NCBI RefSeq assembly: GCF_029255285.1
Contig: NZ_JAPUVI010000067.1
Location: forward strand, 1-44,677
DNA from: Accumulibacter sp.
GTDB taxonomy: Bacteria; Pseudomonadota; Gammaproteobacteria; Burkholderiales; Rhodocyclaceae
DNA: 44,677 bases
Direction of reading: 5' to 3'
The position numbers and the translations under genes were made by a program. The notes under the pieces were generated by a model. It made no database searches, had not been told where the DNA came from, and saw only the letters and a list, made by a program, of their open reading frames with translations. Shown in pieces: positions 1 to 8,674 of this stretch. Every line of letters begins with the position of its first letter. The stretch's first letter is position 1.

Positions 1-438
1 CGCGCCGGTGTAGAAGACGTTGTACTCGAGTTCCTCGCCTTCGTACTGCACCGGGTAGAAGAGCAGGCCGTTGAGTTCCTTGTAGACCGGCAGAACCGAC
101 TTGCGCGACACCGAGGTCCAGCAGCCGAAAGTCACCGCGACCTTGTCCTTGCTGAGAAGCTGGCGCGCCTTTTCGGCGAACAGCGGCCAGTTGGAGGCCG
201 GGTCGACGACCACCGGCTCGAGTTTCTTGCCGAGCACTCCGCCCTTGCTGTTGATCTCGTCGATCGCCATCAGGACGGTCTCCTTGAGCGCCGTCTCGGA
301 AATCGCCATGGTGCCGGAAAGCGAATGCAGAACACCGACCTTGATCGTCTCGGCGGCCAGGGCGCTCAGCGAGTTGAGGCCGAAAGCCGCCGTTACGGCC
401 ACCGCCGAGAGCGTCTTCATGAAATTGCGACGTACCAT
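1..438 (-). CDS. urtA: urea ABC transporter substrate-binding protein UrtA (N-terminal part, runs off window)
   Basis: Encodes the first 146 residues of the periplasmic urea-binding subunit of the UrtABCDE importer. The start is ATG at 438 with an AGGAG ribosome site 8 bases upstream. A signal peptide is clear: a basic start (MVRRNFMK), a hydrophobic core and an Ala-rich end near residue 28, followed by the mature start [14 protein letters not shown]. The stretches [28 protein letters not shown] and PVQYEGEE are typical of UrtA rather than of generic branched-chain amino acid binding proteins. The reading frame is still open at base 1, where it reads NVFYTGA, so the C-terminal two thirds and probably urtBCDE lie to the left. 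Identification is by recalled family motifs, not by a search. Confidence 0.9.
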   Translation of the reverse strand, partial: MVRRNFMKTLSAVAVTAAFGLNSLSALAAETIKVGVLHSLSGTMAISETALKETVLMAIDEINSKGGVLGKKLEPVVVDPASNWPLFAEKARQLLSKDKVAVTFGCWTSVSRKSVLPVYKELNGLLFYPVQYEGEELEYNVFYTGA

Positions 439-970
439 TTGTTGTCTCCTGGAGGGTTAGGAAGCGGGAAGAAATCTTCTCCGAGGAGAACAAAGCAAGC
501 GGCGTGCCAAACACGAAGAGGTTGGGAAAATGCGCCGGCCGCCGCTCCTTGATCGATCTGCAGCCGGCTATTCACGGGCTCTCCTGGCCTTCTCCGCACC
601 AAGGTGGGGCGAGCACCAATGTATCGCACCAGGATCAGGCAAGCTGAAGGCACTGTTTCCAGGCAGCGTTCGGGTGCCCGCCCGAGCGTGGCCGCGGGTG
701 CCGGCGACACGGTGCATGCCAGTGCCGCTGCGGGGTGCGCACTCGACTTTCAGCGAGGTCTAATGTCGAGCGGCAGGAATGGCAATGAGCGGCGTCGGCG
801 CGTCGGCAACGAGTTGGGGGGAGGGCGGATGCCGGCCGACGTTCGACGAGGCGAAGGCAAAGGGCGTTCGGGTGGCCGTCCTGAAGAGGGTCAAGGGTGC
901 GCGCTGGACGGAGCGAGCGCGACATCCGGCCAGCGCCCGCGCCGGAGTGAACGTCCGGCGCGGCTACTCA
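439..970. other. non-coding stretch between urtA and paaI
   Basis: About 530 bases without a supportable gene; open frames here have no recognisable domain and no good start. It must contain the urtA promoter (reading leftwards). The only structure I see is three direct copies of GCACCA (596-601, 613-618, 626-631), which read TGGTGC on the urtA strand and could be protein-binding half-sites. Confidence 0.4.
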
Positions 971-1498
971 TCACTGCGGATTGCCCTCGACCTCGCTTTC
1001 CGGTGGGCTGGCCGAGGCGGGTCGTTTCTCCTCGGCTTCCAGGCCGGCGATGACTTCCCCAGAAATGCGATACGACTTGCCGCGGAAGAGCGCAATCACC
1101 TTGCGCTCACTATTGCGGATGGTCGTGTCATAGACACCGGTACGGCCGGCGAGCGATCGTTCGACGCATTCAGCCTCGAGCAATTCGCCTTCGCGGGCTG
1201 GCGTCAGAAAGTCGATGTGGCACGCCGAGGCAACCGTGTTGCGGTTGTAGCTGTTACAGGCATAGGCGAACGCCGTGTCGGCCAGAGTGAACAGGTAGCC
1301 GCCATGGCAGATATGGTGTCCATTGACCATGTCCGGTCGAACGATCATGGTCATCAGCGAGTGACCGGGACGGACGCTGACCAGGCGCACGCCGATCAGT
1401 TTGATCGCCGCGTCGCGACTGTACATCGCCTGTGCCGTTAGTTCGGCAAGCTGGAGCGCAGCGGCGTCATCGGAAGCAATAGGGGTCGTTTCAGGCAT
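971..1498 (-). CDS. paaI: PaaI-type hydroxyphenylacetyl-CoA thioesterase
   Basis: A 175-residue single hotdog-fold thioesterase. In the aerobic phenylacetate pathway PaaI hydrolyses ring-hydroxylated phenylacetyl-CoA dead-end products and releases CoA. The PaaI signature is present: HGGYLFTLADTAFAYACN at residues 65-82, with the HGG turn and the putative catalytic Asp74. I chose ATG at 1498 (MPETTPIASDD) because the family starts close to this point; the frame stays open further upstream but that extension has no conserved sequence. The C-terminal tail is Glu/Pro-rich and poorly conserved. paaX and paaY lie divergently to the right, which supports the phenylacetate assignment over a generic thioesterase. 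No other paa catabolic gene is visible on this side. Confidence 0.85.
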   Translation of the reverse strand: MPETTPIASDDAAALQLAELTAQAMYSRDAAIKLIGVRLVSVRPGHSLMTMIVRPDMVNGHHICHGGYLFTLADTAFAYACNSYNRNTVASACHIDFLTPAREGELLEAECVERSLAGRTGVYDTTIRNSERKVIALFRGKSYRISGEVIAGLEAEEKRPASASPPESEVEGNPQ

Positions 1499-2194
1499 AA
1501 AAGCTCTTTTCGGAAAAATCTGGCGCAAGTTAAGGGAGGAGGGCGGACGTAGCTCCAGTGTCGGGGCCGATAGACCCGGACCGGGACGGTGCTCGCGGTG
1601 CAAATAGTGCGCAGCTACGAGTCTACAAGCCTTGGCAACGCCCGAAAAGCATTACAAACGATGGCCGTTGCTGTCAACAGGCGTATCAAGAAAGCCACTG
1701 TATCGCCGGTGGCAGGAGTGTTGCTTCCGTTGCTACCCGACGGGACACGATCCGTATCGCCGACCCGTGGCCGGTAGTAAAATAGGCCGCCAGAAAGGGA
1801 CGGCCGCCTGGCGACAGCGGAAGGGAAGGAAATGGCGACGTGGCCGTAAGCGGTAGGATCCTCCTGCCAAGCCGGCGGACCCGGCGCTGTGGGACGACCG
1901 TGGGGCGCGGGGTAGCCGAGCGATCCTCCGCTGGCGGAAGAGAGAGACTAAACAGGGAGTAGGTGTGGTCGGTGGTGCAAGTATCAGAAACCGGCCGGGT
2001 GGCCGTCGCTTCGCCTCGCGGTTGAATCCCGGGCCGTGGGCACAGAACGCCCGTCGCCTCGGGCGGCGAGCGCGGCAATGCGCGCTTGGACCCGCGGCTG
2101 ATGGGCTGTCTCCCTGCGGCGCACCGAGTCGGCAACAGTAGGCAGTGAACGGGCACATCGTCTCGCTGGACAACGAGTGGCGAACTGCTTGCCC
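1499..2194. other. long non-coding region between divergent paaI and paaX
   Basis: Nearly 700 bases with no supportable gene. Open frames exist on both strands but are Arg/Pro-rich, as expected from GC-rich non-coding DNA, and overlap each other. It should hold the divergent promoters and PaaX operators, but I cannot see a confident match to the enterobacterial PaaX site. It could also be a decayed gene. Confidence 0.4.
1651..1677 (-). promoter_or_regulatory. candidate sigma-70 promoter for paaI
   Basis: On the minus strand there is a perfect TTGACA (plus 1672-1677), a short 15-base spacer and TGTAAT (plus 1651-1656). It points toward paaI with about 150 bases of leader. The short spacer lowers confidence. 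Confidence 0.35.
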
Positions 2195-3148
2195 ATGAGT
2201 CCACCCACGCGTGCGCGCATCGAGAGCTTCAGCAGCCAGAAGCGGGTACATGCCGCTTCCTTGATCATTTCGTTGTTTGGCGATTTGATCCTGCCGCGCG
2301 GTGGCCGTGTGTGGCTGGGTAGTCTGATTCGCCTGCTGCAGCCCCTGGGCATTAGCGAGCGCTTGGTGCGCACTTCGGTTTTTCGCCTTGCCAAGGATGA
2401 GTGGTTGTTCTCGGAAACTCTCGGCCGGCGTAGCGACTATTTGTTGACGCCTTCCGGGAAGCGTCGCTGCGAGGATGCGGCGAGGCAGATCTATGCTGCT
2501 CATGCACCGCGCTGGGATCATCGCTGGCGATTGATTCTCGTCCTGGCTCCGCTCGCCCCGCAGGACCGCAACGCGCTTCGACGCGCGCTTTTCTGGCAAG
2601 GCTTCGGCGCTCTCGATGAGGCGTGCTTTGTCCATCCGGGAGCGGATTGGTCGGCCGTGATCGACGCCCTGATGGCCGAGGGCCTGGGCGGCGTCTTGGC
2701 AGATTTGTTGCCCCTCCTGGCGGCCGATGTGAATCTCGCCGGGATGGCGGCCGGCAATGCCGACTTCGTGTCGCGGGCCTGGGATCTGCGCGAGCTGGCG
2801 GGTGCGTACGACGAATTCGTCGCCGTGTACACTCCGGTGCTGGAGCAGTTGCGCGGCGGACAGCAAGTCGCCGTAGACGAGGAAGACGCTTTTCTGATCC
2901 GCCTGTTGCTGATTCACGATTATCGCCGCCTCCTGCTGCGCGACCCCGAGTTGCCCGAGGCCTTGCTGCCCGACGGCTGGCCGGGCGAAAGCGCGCGTCT
3001 ACTGTGTAAGGCGCTCTATCGACGCCTGATGCCGCCTTCCGAGCGCTATCTCGACCGTTTTCTATGTACCGCTGACGGAACTTGCCCATCGCCAGACCCG
3101 ACGTTCCGCACCCGCTTTCAGCCTGACGACCCGCTGACCGCGCTGTAG
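2195..3148 (+). CDS. paaX: PaaX-family phenylacetate degradation repressor
   Basis: A 317-residue transcriptional repressor. PaaX senses phenylacetyl-CoA and releases the paa promoters. The N-terminal winged helix-turn-helix region includes SLIISLFGDLILPRGGRVWL and the recognition part GISERLVRTSVFRLAKDEWL, followed by GRRSDYLLTPSGKRR. The central and C-terminal PaaX domains follow (WDHRWRLILV, then YDEFVAVYTPVLEQL and the RLLLIHDYRRLLLRDPELP stretch). I take ATG at 2195 as the start; an in-frame GTG at 2177 would add six residues with no better ribosome site. It lies upstream of paaY in the same direction and divergent from paaI, the usual layout for local control. Length is close to the E. 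coli protein. Confidence 0.88.
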   Translation: MSPPTRARIESFSSQKRVHAASLIISLFGDLILPRGGRVWLGSLIRLLQPLGISERLVRTSVFRLAKDEWLFSETLGRRSDYLLTPSGKRRCEDAARQIYAAHAPRWDHRWRLILVLAPLAPQDRNALRRALFWQGFGALDEACFVHPGADWSAVIDALMAEGLGGVLADLLPLLAADVNLAGMAAGNADFVSRAWDLRELAGAYDEFVAVYTPVLEQLRGGQQVAVDEEDAFLIRLLLIHDYRRLLLRDPELPEALLPDGWPGESARLLCKALYRRLMPPSERYLDRFLCTADGTCPSPDPTFRTRFQPDDPLTAL

Positions 3149-3293
3149 CAGCGTCCTGGCAAGCAACCGAGTCTGCCGGTGGACATAAAAACTGTCTTCC
3201 GCCACGGCGCTTTCCGTAGAATGACAGAATCGGTCGCTGCGGCAGGCCACTTTTCAGACACGACACGACATCTGCCCCGCAAGGAGTTTCAGC

Positions 3294-3908
3294 ATGAGCC
3301 GCCCACATGTTTACGCCATCGACGGTATTGTCCCGGTCATTGATCCGGCCGCCTACGTTCATCCGTCGGCGGTTCTGATCGGCGACGTTATCGTCGGACC
3401 GGGGTGCTATGTCGGACCTTGCGCCAGCCTGCGCGGTGACTTCGGTCGTCTGATTCTCGAGCGCGGGGTCAATGTGCAGGATACTTGCGTCATGCACGGC
3501 TTCCCTGGTACGGACACGGTAATCGAGGAGGATGGCCATATCGGTCACGGCGCGGTGTTGCATGGCTGCCGTATCGGTCGTAACGCACTGGTCGGAATGA
3601 ACGCCGTGATCATGGACAATGCCGTGCTGGGCGAATCGTCCATCGTCGCGGCCTGTGCATTCGTCAAAGCCGGACTCGAAATACCTCCCTGCTCGCTGGT
3701 CGCCGGCGTGCCGGCCAAGGTCATCCGCTCCCTGAGCGAGCAGGAGATTGCCTGGAAGAAGGAAGGAACGCTGACCTATCAGGAGCTTACCCGGCGCTCG
3801 CTGGCGACTCTGGTCGAAACGGCTCCACTGTCCGCCGTGGAACCAAATCGTAAACGTTTCGATCTACCCGGTGTGTTGCCGCTGATCGAACTTAAGAAGC
3901 AGTCCTAA
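3294..3908 (+). CDS. paaY: PaaY, gamma-carbonic-anhydrase-like thioesterase of the phenylacetate pathway
   Basis: A 204-residue left-handed beta-helix protein made of hexapeptide repeats (for example [14 protein letters not shown] and [14 protein letters not shown]). The gamma-class zinc histidines appear to be kept: His68 (CVMHGF), His85 and His90 (GHGAVLH). In known systems PaaY hydrolyses CoA adducts that poison phenylacetate catabolism. The C-terminal helix region ([13 protein letters not shown]) is typical of PaaY, which separates it from CaiE/YrdA relatives. AAGGAG precedes the ATG at good spacing. It follows paaX by 145 bases and is followed after 4 bases by prc. A TAGAAT at 3217-3222 could be a -10 element of its own. 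Confidence 0.88.
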   Translation: MSRPHVYAIDGIVPVIDPAAYVHPSAVLIGDVIVGPGCYVGPCASLRGDFGRLILERGVNVQDTCVMHGFPGTDTVIEEDGHIGHGAVLHGCRIGRNALVGMNAVIMDNAVLGESSIVAACAFVKAGLEIPPCSLVAGVPAKVIRSLSEQEIAWKKEGTLTYQELTRRSLATLVETAPLSAVEPNRKRFDLPGVLPLIELKKQS

Positions 3909-3912
3909 GCCG

Positions 3913-6150
3913 ATGACCAAACGACTGAGCACCCAGCTCGGCAGTGCGCGTGATCAGCCAGAGCCCCTGGAGCAGCGGCCGGCGGCTCGTGGTCTAAAAT
4001 CCCGTAGGAGGTGGAGGGCAAGAAACTTACTGCCGCTCTTGCTTGCCTGGCTGCTCGCCATCCAGGCTTGGGCGTACGAGCTGCAAACGGTCGAGCCGTT
4101 GCCATCGCAAGCGCAGTCGGCGCTTTGGTCGGCGCAGATACTTTCGCGCTACCACTACAGGGCGGCACCACTGGACGACGCGATGTCGGAGAAGATTTTT
4201 AGCAACTACCTGGAATCACTGGATGGCGAGAAGATCTTCTTTGTCCGGTCCGACATCGACCGCTTTGCCGGTGCCCGCAGCCGGCTGGATGACGCGATTC
4301 TCCGGCAGGACCTGAGCGTTCCGTTTGCCATGTTCAACCTGCAGCGGCAGCGGCTCGCGGAGCGGATCGCTTACGCCCGCGAGTTGCTGAAGCAAAGACC
4401 CGACTTCAGCCTGAAGGAAAGCTACCCGTACTCTCGCAAGAAGGCGTCCTGGGCAAGAAATGAAGAGGAAATTCGTGATCTGTGGCGCAAGCGCGTGAAG
4501 AACGACTGGTTACGGCTCAAGCTGGCCGGCAAGGACGAGGAGGCCATCCGCACGACCCTGGACAAGCGCTACGAGCAGTATCTGGCTCGCAACACCAAGA
4601 TCAAAAGCGAGGACGTTTTCCAGACCTTCATGAACGCCTATTCGACGGCCATGGACCCGCACACCAGCTACCTCGGCGTGCGCGCGGCCGAAGATTTCGG
4701 TATCTCGATGCGACTTTCGTTGGTCGGCATTGGTGCCGTGCTGCAGGAGCGCGACGAGTATACGACGGTGCGTGAACTCGTTCCCGGTGGGCCGGCTGCC
4801 GTGTCGGGGAAGCTCAAGGTCGGCGACCGGATCGTCGGGGTCGGTCAGGGAATCCGGGCACCACTCACCGATGTACTCGGCTGGCGCCTTGACGATGTCG
4901 TCGCACTGATCCGCGGGGAAAAGAACACCACGGTCGTACTCTCCGTCTTGCCGGCCAATACTGGCCCCGACGGCAAGCCGACCTTGATCTCTCTGACCCG
5001 CGCAAAGATCAATATCGCCGCTCAAGCAGCCAGCAAGTCGATCATCGAGACGCGGGATGGCACAGCAAAGCGCCGCATCGGTGTCATTTCGCTACCGACT
5101 TTCTACGAAGACTTCGACGCCCGCCGCAAAGGTGATCCGGACTACAAGAGCGCCACCCGCGATGTCTCGCGTCTGCTGGCCGAGTTGAAGAAGGAGAAGG
5201 TAGATGGTGTTCTCCTCGATTTGCGTGACAATGGCGGTGGCTCGCTGGGCGAAGCCGTCGACTTGACAGGCTTGTTCATCGATCGCGGCCCGGTCGTCCA
5301 GCAACGCAACGCGCAGGGGCAGGTGCGGGTCGAGTACGACAGGTACAGCGGCGTCGCGTGGAGCGGCCCACTGGCGGTGCTGATCAATCGTCGCTCGGCG
5401 TCGGCATCGGAGATCGTCGCGGCGGCGATTCAGGACTACGGTCGCGGTTTGGTCCTCGGCGAAACGAGTTATGGTAAGGGGACGGTGCAGAGCGTCGTCG
5501 ATCTCAACCAGGTGGCGAAGGACGAGAAGGCGCCACTGGGTGAACTGAAAATGACCATTGCCCAGTTCTTCCGCATCAATGGCGGTACCACCCAATTGCG
5601 CGGCGTCGTGCCGGACATTGTCTTTCCGAGTACCAGCGACCCCGACGAGTTCGGTGAGTCGAGTTCCGAAAACGCGCTGCCCTGGACGCAGATCAAGGCA
5701 GCGGAGTTTGTACCCGCTGGACGGGTGAGCGCGCTCCTGCCGGTTCTGCGCGCCAGGCACGAGGCGCGCGCAGCAAAGAGCAAAGACTTCCAGTATTTGC
5801 TCGAAGACGTTGCCGAGTTCAACGCTCAGCGCCAACTGAACGAGATTTCGCTCAATGAAGCGGACCGTCGTACCGAACGGGACAGGCTGGAGGCGAGGCA
5901 GAAGTTGCGTGCCGGCAAGAACGACGCCGCGCTCCGGAAATCCGCCCGCCAGGACGATGGCTTGCTTGCCAGCGAACGTTCGTTGAGTGTCGATCTGGCC
6001 GAAGAGAAAGAGCGCAAGAAGGCAAAAGATGTACTGCTGATCGAAAGTGCCCACATTCTCGGCGACGAGATCGGCCTGCTCAAAGCAGATAGCCGGTTGG
6101 CGGCGCAGGTGTTGCCACTGGCCAACCCGGCCGCAACCCGGACACGTTGA
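3913..6150 (+). CDS. prc: carboxy-terminal (tail-specific) processing protease Prc/CtpA, S41 family
   Basis: A 745-residue periplasmic protease that degrades ssrA-tagged and misfolded envelope proteins and trims cell-wall hydrolases. After a long basic N-terminus, residues 38-54 form a hydrophobic signal ending AWA. A Tsp N-terminal domain follows, then a PDZ domain (about 270-350) and the S41 catalytic core. By alignment to E. coli Prc the Ser-Lys dyad is Ser497 (in RSASASEI) and Lys522 (SYGKGTVQ), with Asp508 between. A C-terminal Tsp domain rich in charged residues ends the protein. The start lies only 4 bases after the paaY stop and has no clear ribosome site, suggesting coupling to paaY. 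The N-terminal 35 residues before the signal are unusually long, so a later start is possible. Confidence 0.9.
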   Translation: MTKRLSTQLGSARDQPEPLEQRPAARGLKSRRRWRARNLLPLLLAWLLAIQAWAYELQTVEPLPSQAQSALWSAQILSRYHYRAAPLDDAMSEKIFSNYLESLDGEKIFFVRSDIDRFAGARSRLDDAILRQDLSVPFAMFNLQRQRLAERIAYARELLKQRPDFSLKESYPYSRKKASWARNEEEIRDLWRKRVKNDWLRLKLAGKDEEAIRTTLDKRYEQYLARNTKIKSEDVFQTFMNAYSTAMDPHTSYLGVRAAEDFGISMRLSLVGIGAVLQERDEYTTVRELVPGGPAAVSGKLKVGDRIVGVGQGIRAPLTDVLGWRLDDVVALIRGEKNTTVVLSVLPANTGPDGKPTLISLTRAKINIAAQAASKSIIETRDGTAKRRIGVISLPTFYEDFDARRKGDPDYKSATRDVSRLLAELKKEKVDGVLLDLRDNGGGSLGEAVDLTGLFIDRGPVVQQRNAQGQVRVEYDRYSGVAWSGPLAVLINRRSASASEIVAAAIQDYGRGLVLGETSYGKGTVQSVVDLNQVAKDEKAPLGELKMTIAQFFRINGGTTQLRGVVPDIVFPSTSDPDEFGESSSENALPWTQIKAAEFVPAGRVSALLPVLRARHEARAAKSKDFQYLLEDVAEFNAQRQLNEISLNEADRRTERDRLEARQKLRAGKNDAALRKSARQDDGLLASERSLSVDLAEEKERKKAKDVLLIESAHILGDEIGLLKADSRLAAQVLPLANPAATRTR

Positions 6151-6184
6151 GAAGGAGTTGCCCCTCAGCTTCTGTTTCCAGTAG

Positions 6185-6213
6185 TTTACATAATACAAAT
6201 TATGCGTAATAAT
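6185..6213 (+). promoter_or_regulatory. candidate sigma-70 promoter of the alpha/beta hydrolase
   Basis: TTTACA (6185-6190), a 17-base spacer and AATAAT (6208-6213) in an AT-rich island that stands out from its GC-rich surroundings. It lies about 105 bases before the hydrolase start. Confidence 0.5.
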
Positions 6214-6316
6214 AGAATACAGTTTCCCACGCTCCTCAGGCCAATTCGGTGGTAGATTTGCCAAGCGGCACGGCCGGTCACTAAACTTCCACTTCCAACT
6301 TCTATCTTGCCTTTCT

Positions 6317-7201
6317 ATGCCACAGGTTACTGCCAACAAGCTGCAAATCGAATACGAGATCTTCGGCGACGCGTCCGCGCCGGCGATTCTGCTGATCATG
6401 GGACTCGGCGCACAACTGGGTCGCTGGAACATCGAACTCTGTACGGCGTTGGTCGACCGTGGATTTCGCGTGATCCGTTTCGACAACCGCGACTGCGGTT
6501 TGTCAACCAAGCTCGACGAACTCGGTGTGCCGGACATCGGCAAGGCGCTGCGTACCGGGCGGCCGGTCGACGCACCTTACACGCTACAAGACATGGCGGC
6601 CGACTGTATTGGCCTGCTCGACGCATTGGCCATAGAGCGAGCACATGTGGTCGGTGCTTCGATGGGCGGCGCGATCGCCCAGATCCTTTCCGCGCTGTAC
6701 CCACAGCGTGTGTTGTCGCTGACCTGCCTGATGACCACCAGTGGCCATCCCGACCTACCACCGCCGACGCCTGAAGCTTCGCGCGCCCTGTTTGCTCCAC
6801 TGCCTGAGAAACGCGACAAGGAAAGCCTGATCGAGGATGCGATTAGGCGTTTCTTAGCGGTCGCCAGTCCGAGCTATCCGAGTTGCCCGCAGCGCCTGCT
6901 GGACTCGTTCAATGCCGAACACGAGCGTGGCTACCACCCGCGCGGCGTGGCACGACAACTGGCGGCTTTTCTCGCCAGCGATCATCGCCGCGAACTGCTC
7001 CAGACGATTACGGCGCCAACGCTGGTCCTGCATGGCGCTGACGATCCCTTGATTCCCGTCGCCTGTGGTTACGACGTCGCGGCCCACATTCCCGGCGCCG
7101 AGATCCGCGTCATCGAGGGGCTCGGACATGACCTTCCTCTGGCCCTGACCGAGGAGTTCGCGGACGCGATTGCCGCCGTCGCGCGACGTGCGGAGCGCTG
7201 A
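6317..7201 (+). CDS. alpha/beta hydrolase
   Basis: A 294-residue single-domain hydrolase. The nucleophile elbow is GASMGG with Ser115. An oxyanion-type turn is seen at LIMGLG (26-31), the acid is Asp242 or Asp243 in HGADDPL, and the base is His271 in GLGHDL. The sequence FDNRDCGLS (55-63) is common in the esterase/lipase group close to aclacinomycin methylesterase RdmC and to haloperoxidase-like hydrolases, but the substrate cannot be told from sequence. No signal peptide, so it is likely cytoplasmic. The start has only a weak ribosome site. It is followed after 45 bases by the exonuclease gene in the same direction; no functional link is evident. Confidence 0.85.
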   Translation: MPQVTANKLQIEYEIFGDASAPAILLIMGLGAQLGRWNIELCTALVDRGFRVIRFDNRDCGLSTKLDELGVPDIGKALRTGRPVDAPYTLQDMAADCIGLLDALAIERAHVVGASMGGAIAQILSALYPQRVLSLTCLMTTSGHPDLPPPTPEASRALFAPLPEKRDKESLIEDAIRRFLAVASPSYPSCPQRLLDSFNAEHERGYHPRGVARQLAAFLASDHRRELLQTITAPTLVLHGADDPLIPVACGYDVAAHIPGAEIRVIEGLGHDLPLALTEEFADAIAAVARRAER

Positions 7202-7246
7202 ACAGCGCCGACGGCAGATCCGCCGCGGCGCCATTGATCGAGATCG

Positions 7247-8674
7247 ATGAACGCTGTTTTCGTCGCCGAACCGCTGGTTTTCGTCGATCTCGAAACCAGC
7301 GGAGCCAATTTGGCCAACGACCGGATCATCGAAGTCGGGCTGATCGAAGTAGACGCCAACGGAGTACGCGAATGGAGCGTCCTGGTCAATCCTGAGACTT
7401 CGATCTCCGCTTTCATCACCCGGCTCACGGGCATCGACGATGCCATGCTTGGCGACGCACCGACATTTCGTCAACTCGCACCGGTCTTGCTGGAGAAACT
7501 GCGGGGACGCTTGTTGATCGCCCACAACGCCCGCTTCGACTACGGTTTCCTGCGTTGCGAGTTCAAGCGGCTTGGCCTCGAGTTCCGGGTGCCGACGCTA
7601 TGCACCGTCAAACTCTCGCGCAAGCTCTTTCCCGAACACCATCGGCACAACCTCGATACGCTGGTCGTCCGCCATGGTCTTAAGGTCGACGGCAATCGCC
7701 ATCGTGCTCTTGCTGACGCGCGCCTGCTATGGGAACTGTGGCAGTGCTGGCATCAGCAATTCACCGGCGATGTGATGCGCGACGCGGCCGCAGCGATCGT
7801 CGGACGTCCCGAACTGCCACCGCAGATCGATGCGGCCGTATTCGACGATTTGCCCGAAGCAGCGGGTGCCTACGCGTTCTATGGAGGCGACGGAAAACCC
7901 TTGCTGCTCAGGCGGAGCGGCAATATCCGGCAACAGGTCCTGGCGCATTTTTCCGCCACCACTCGCGAGACCGACTTGATCCGCCGCATCTCACGTATCG
8001 AGTGGCGCGACGCCGCCGGTGAGCTGGGCGCCCGCCTGCATGAGATTGAACTAAATCGTTCAATTGCCGAATCCGGGCCTCATCCCCGGTCGCCAGAGAG
8101 GCTTGACGAACTCTGTTCGTGGCAGCTCCGGCAAGGCGAACGAGGTGACTTCCGACCGCAAGTCATTTTTGCCGACGAGGTCGACCTCGCGCTGGCCGAC
8201 GATGTCTTCGGTCTGTACGCGAATCGGCGCGAAGCTTTGCACGCCTTGCGCCGCTTGGCCGACGCTCACGGCTTGTGTCACCAGCAGTTGGGGCTGGAAG
8301 AAACGGCCAATGGCCAACCGTGCACCGCCTACCGGCAGAAAAAGTGTCGTGGTGCGTGTATCGGAAGGGAAGCCGCCGCCTTGCACGGCACGCGTTTGCT
8401 GACCGCAATGGCCAAGTTCAAACTGAAACCATGGCCCTACCGCGGCCCGATCGCACTGCTCGAACGCGACGACTTCGGCATGCGCGAGGATATTCACTTG
8501 ATCGACCGTTGGCGCCACCTCGCCACCGTGAACAGCGAAGAGGCCCTGCAAGCAATCCTGGCCGACGGAAACAGTGGCTGCCGCCGCTTCGACCCCGATG
8601 TCTACCGCATCATCCGTCGGGCTCTGCAGGCAGGAAAGGTCGGCATTCGCCCTCTGCCCAATTTTTCAACGTGA
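7247..8674 (+). CDS. DEDDh 3'-5' exonuclease fused to a UvrC/Cho-like domain
   Basis: A 475-residue two-part nuclease. Residues 8-170 are a DnaQ-like exonuclease with a complete DEDDh set: Asp14 and Glu16 (VDLET), Asp98 (HNARFD), His152 and Asp157 (HRALAD). Residues about 203-275 correspond to the GIY-YIG nuclease domain of UvrC and Cho, but the motif is worn: GAY stands for GIY, and the usual YVGKS reads LLRRS. A UvrC-type iron-sulphur cysteine set follows at Cys344, Cys359, Cys367 and Cys371 (PCTAYRQKKC then GAC). This architecture is known in proteobacteria, usually annotated as an exonuclease or Pol III epsilon-like protein. A role in DNA repair is inferred. The last 9 bases overlap the convergent ankyrin gene. 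Confidence 0.85.
   Translation: MNAVFVAEPLVFVDLETSGANLANDRIIEVGLIEVDANGVREWSVLVNPETSISAFITRLTGIDDAMLGDAPTFRQLAPVLLEKLRGRLLIAHNARFDYGFLRCEFKRLGLEFRVPTLCTVKLSRKLFPEHHRHNLDTLVVRHGLKVDGNRHRALADARLLWELWQCWHQQFTGDVMRDAAAAIVGRPELPPQIDAAVFDDLPEAAGAYAFYGGDGKPLLLRRSGNIRQQVLAHFSATTRETDLIRRISRIEWRDAAGELGARLHEIELNRSIAESGPHPRSPERLDELCSWQLRQGERGDFRPQVIFADEVDLALADDVFGLYANRREALHALRRLADAHGLCHQQLGLEETANGQPCTAYRQKKCRGACIGREAAALHGTRLLTAMAKFKLKPWPYRGPIALLERDDFGMREDIHLIDRWRHLATVNSEEALQAILADGNSGCRRFDPDVYRIIRRALQAGKVGIRPLPNFST

Noticed and set aside
630-665. Possible sigma-54 promoter in front of urtA (minus strand, GTGCCT then TTGCC)
   Set aside because: Only about half of the -24 element matches; the conserved GG is not at the right place.
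779-1441. 220-codon plus-strand frame over paaI
   Set aside because: It lies antisense to the clear hotdog thioesterase and has no family features.
2177-2194. GTG start for paaX six codons upstream
   Set aside because: No better ribosome site and no conserved residues in the added part; ATG 2195 preferred.
5092-6543. 483-codon minus-strand open frame opposite prc
   Set aside because: It runs across the prc gene and its downstream promoter region and has no recognisable motif; an antisense shadow.
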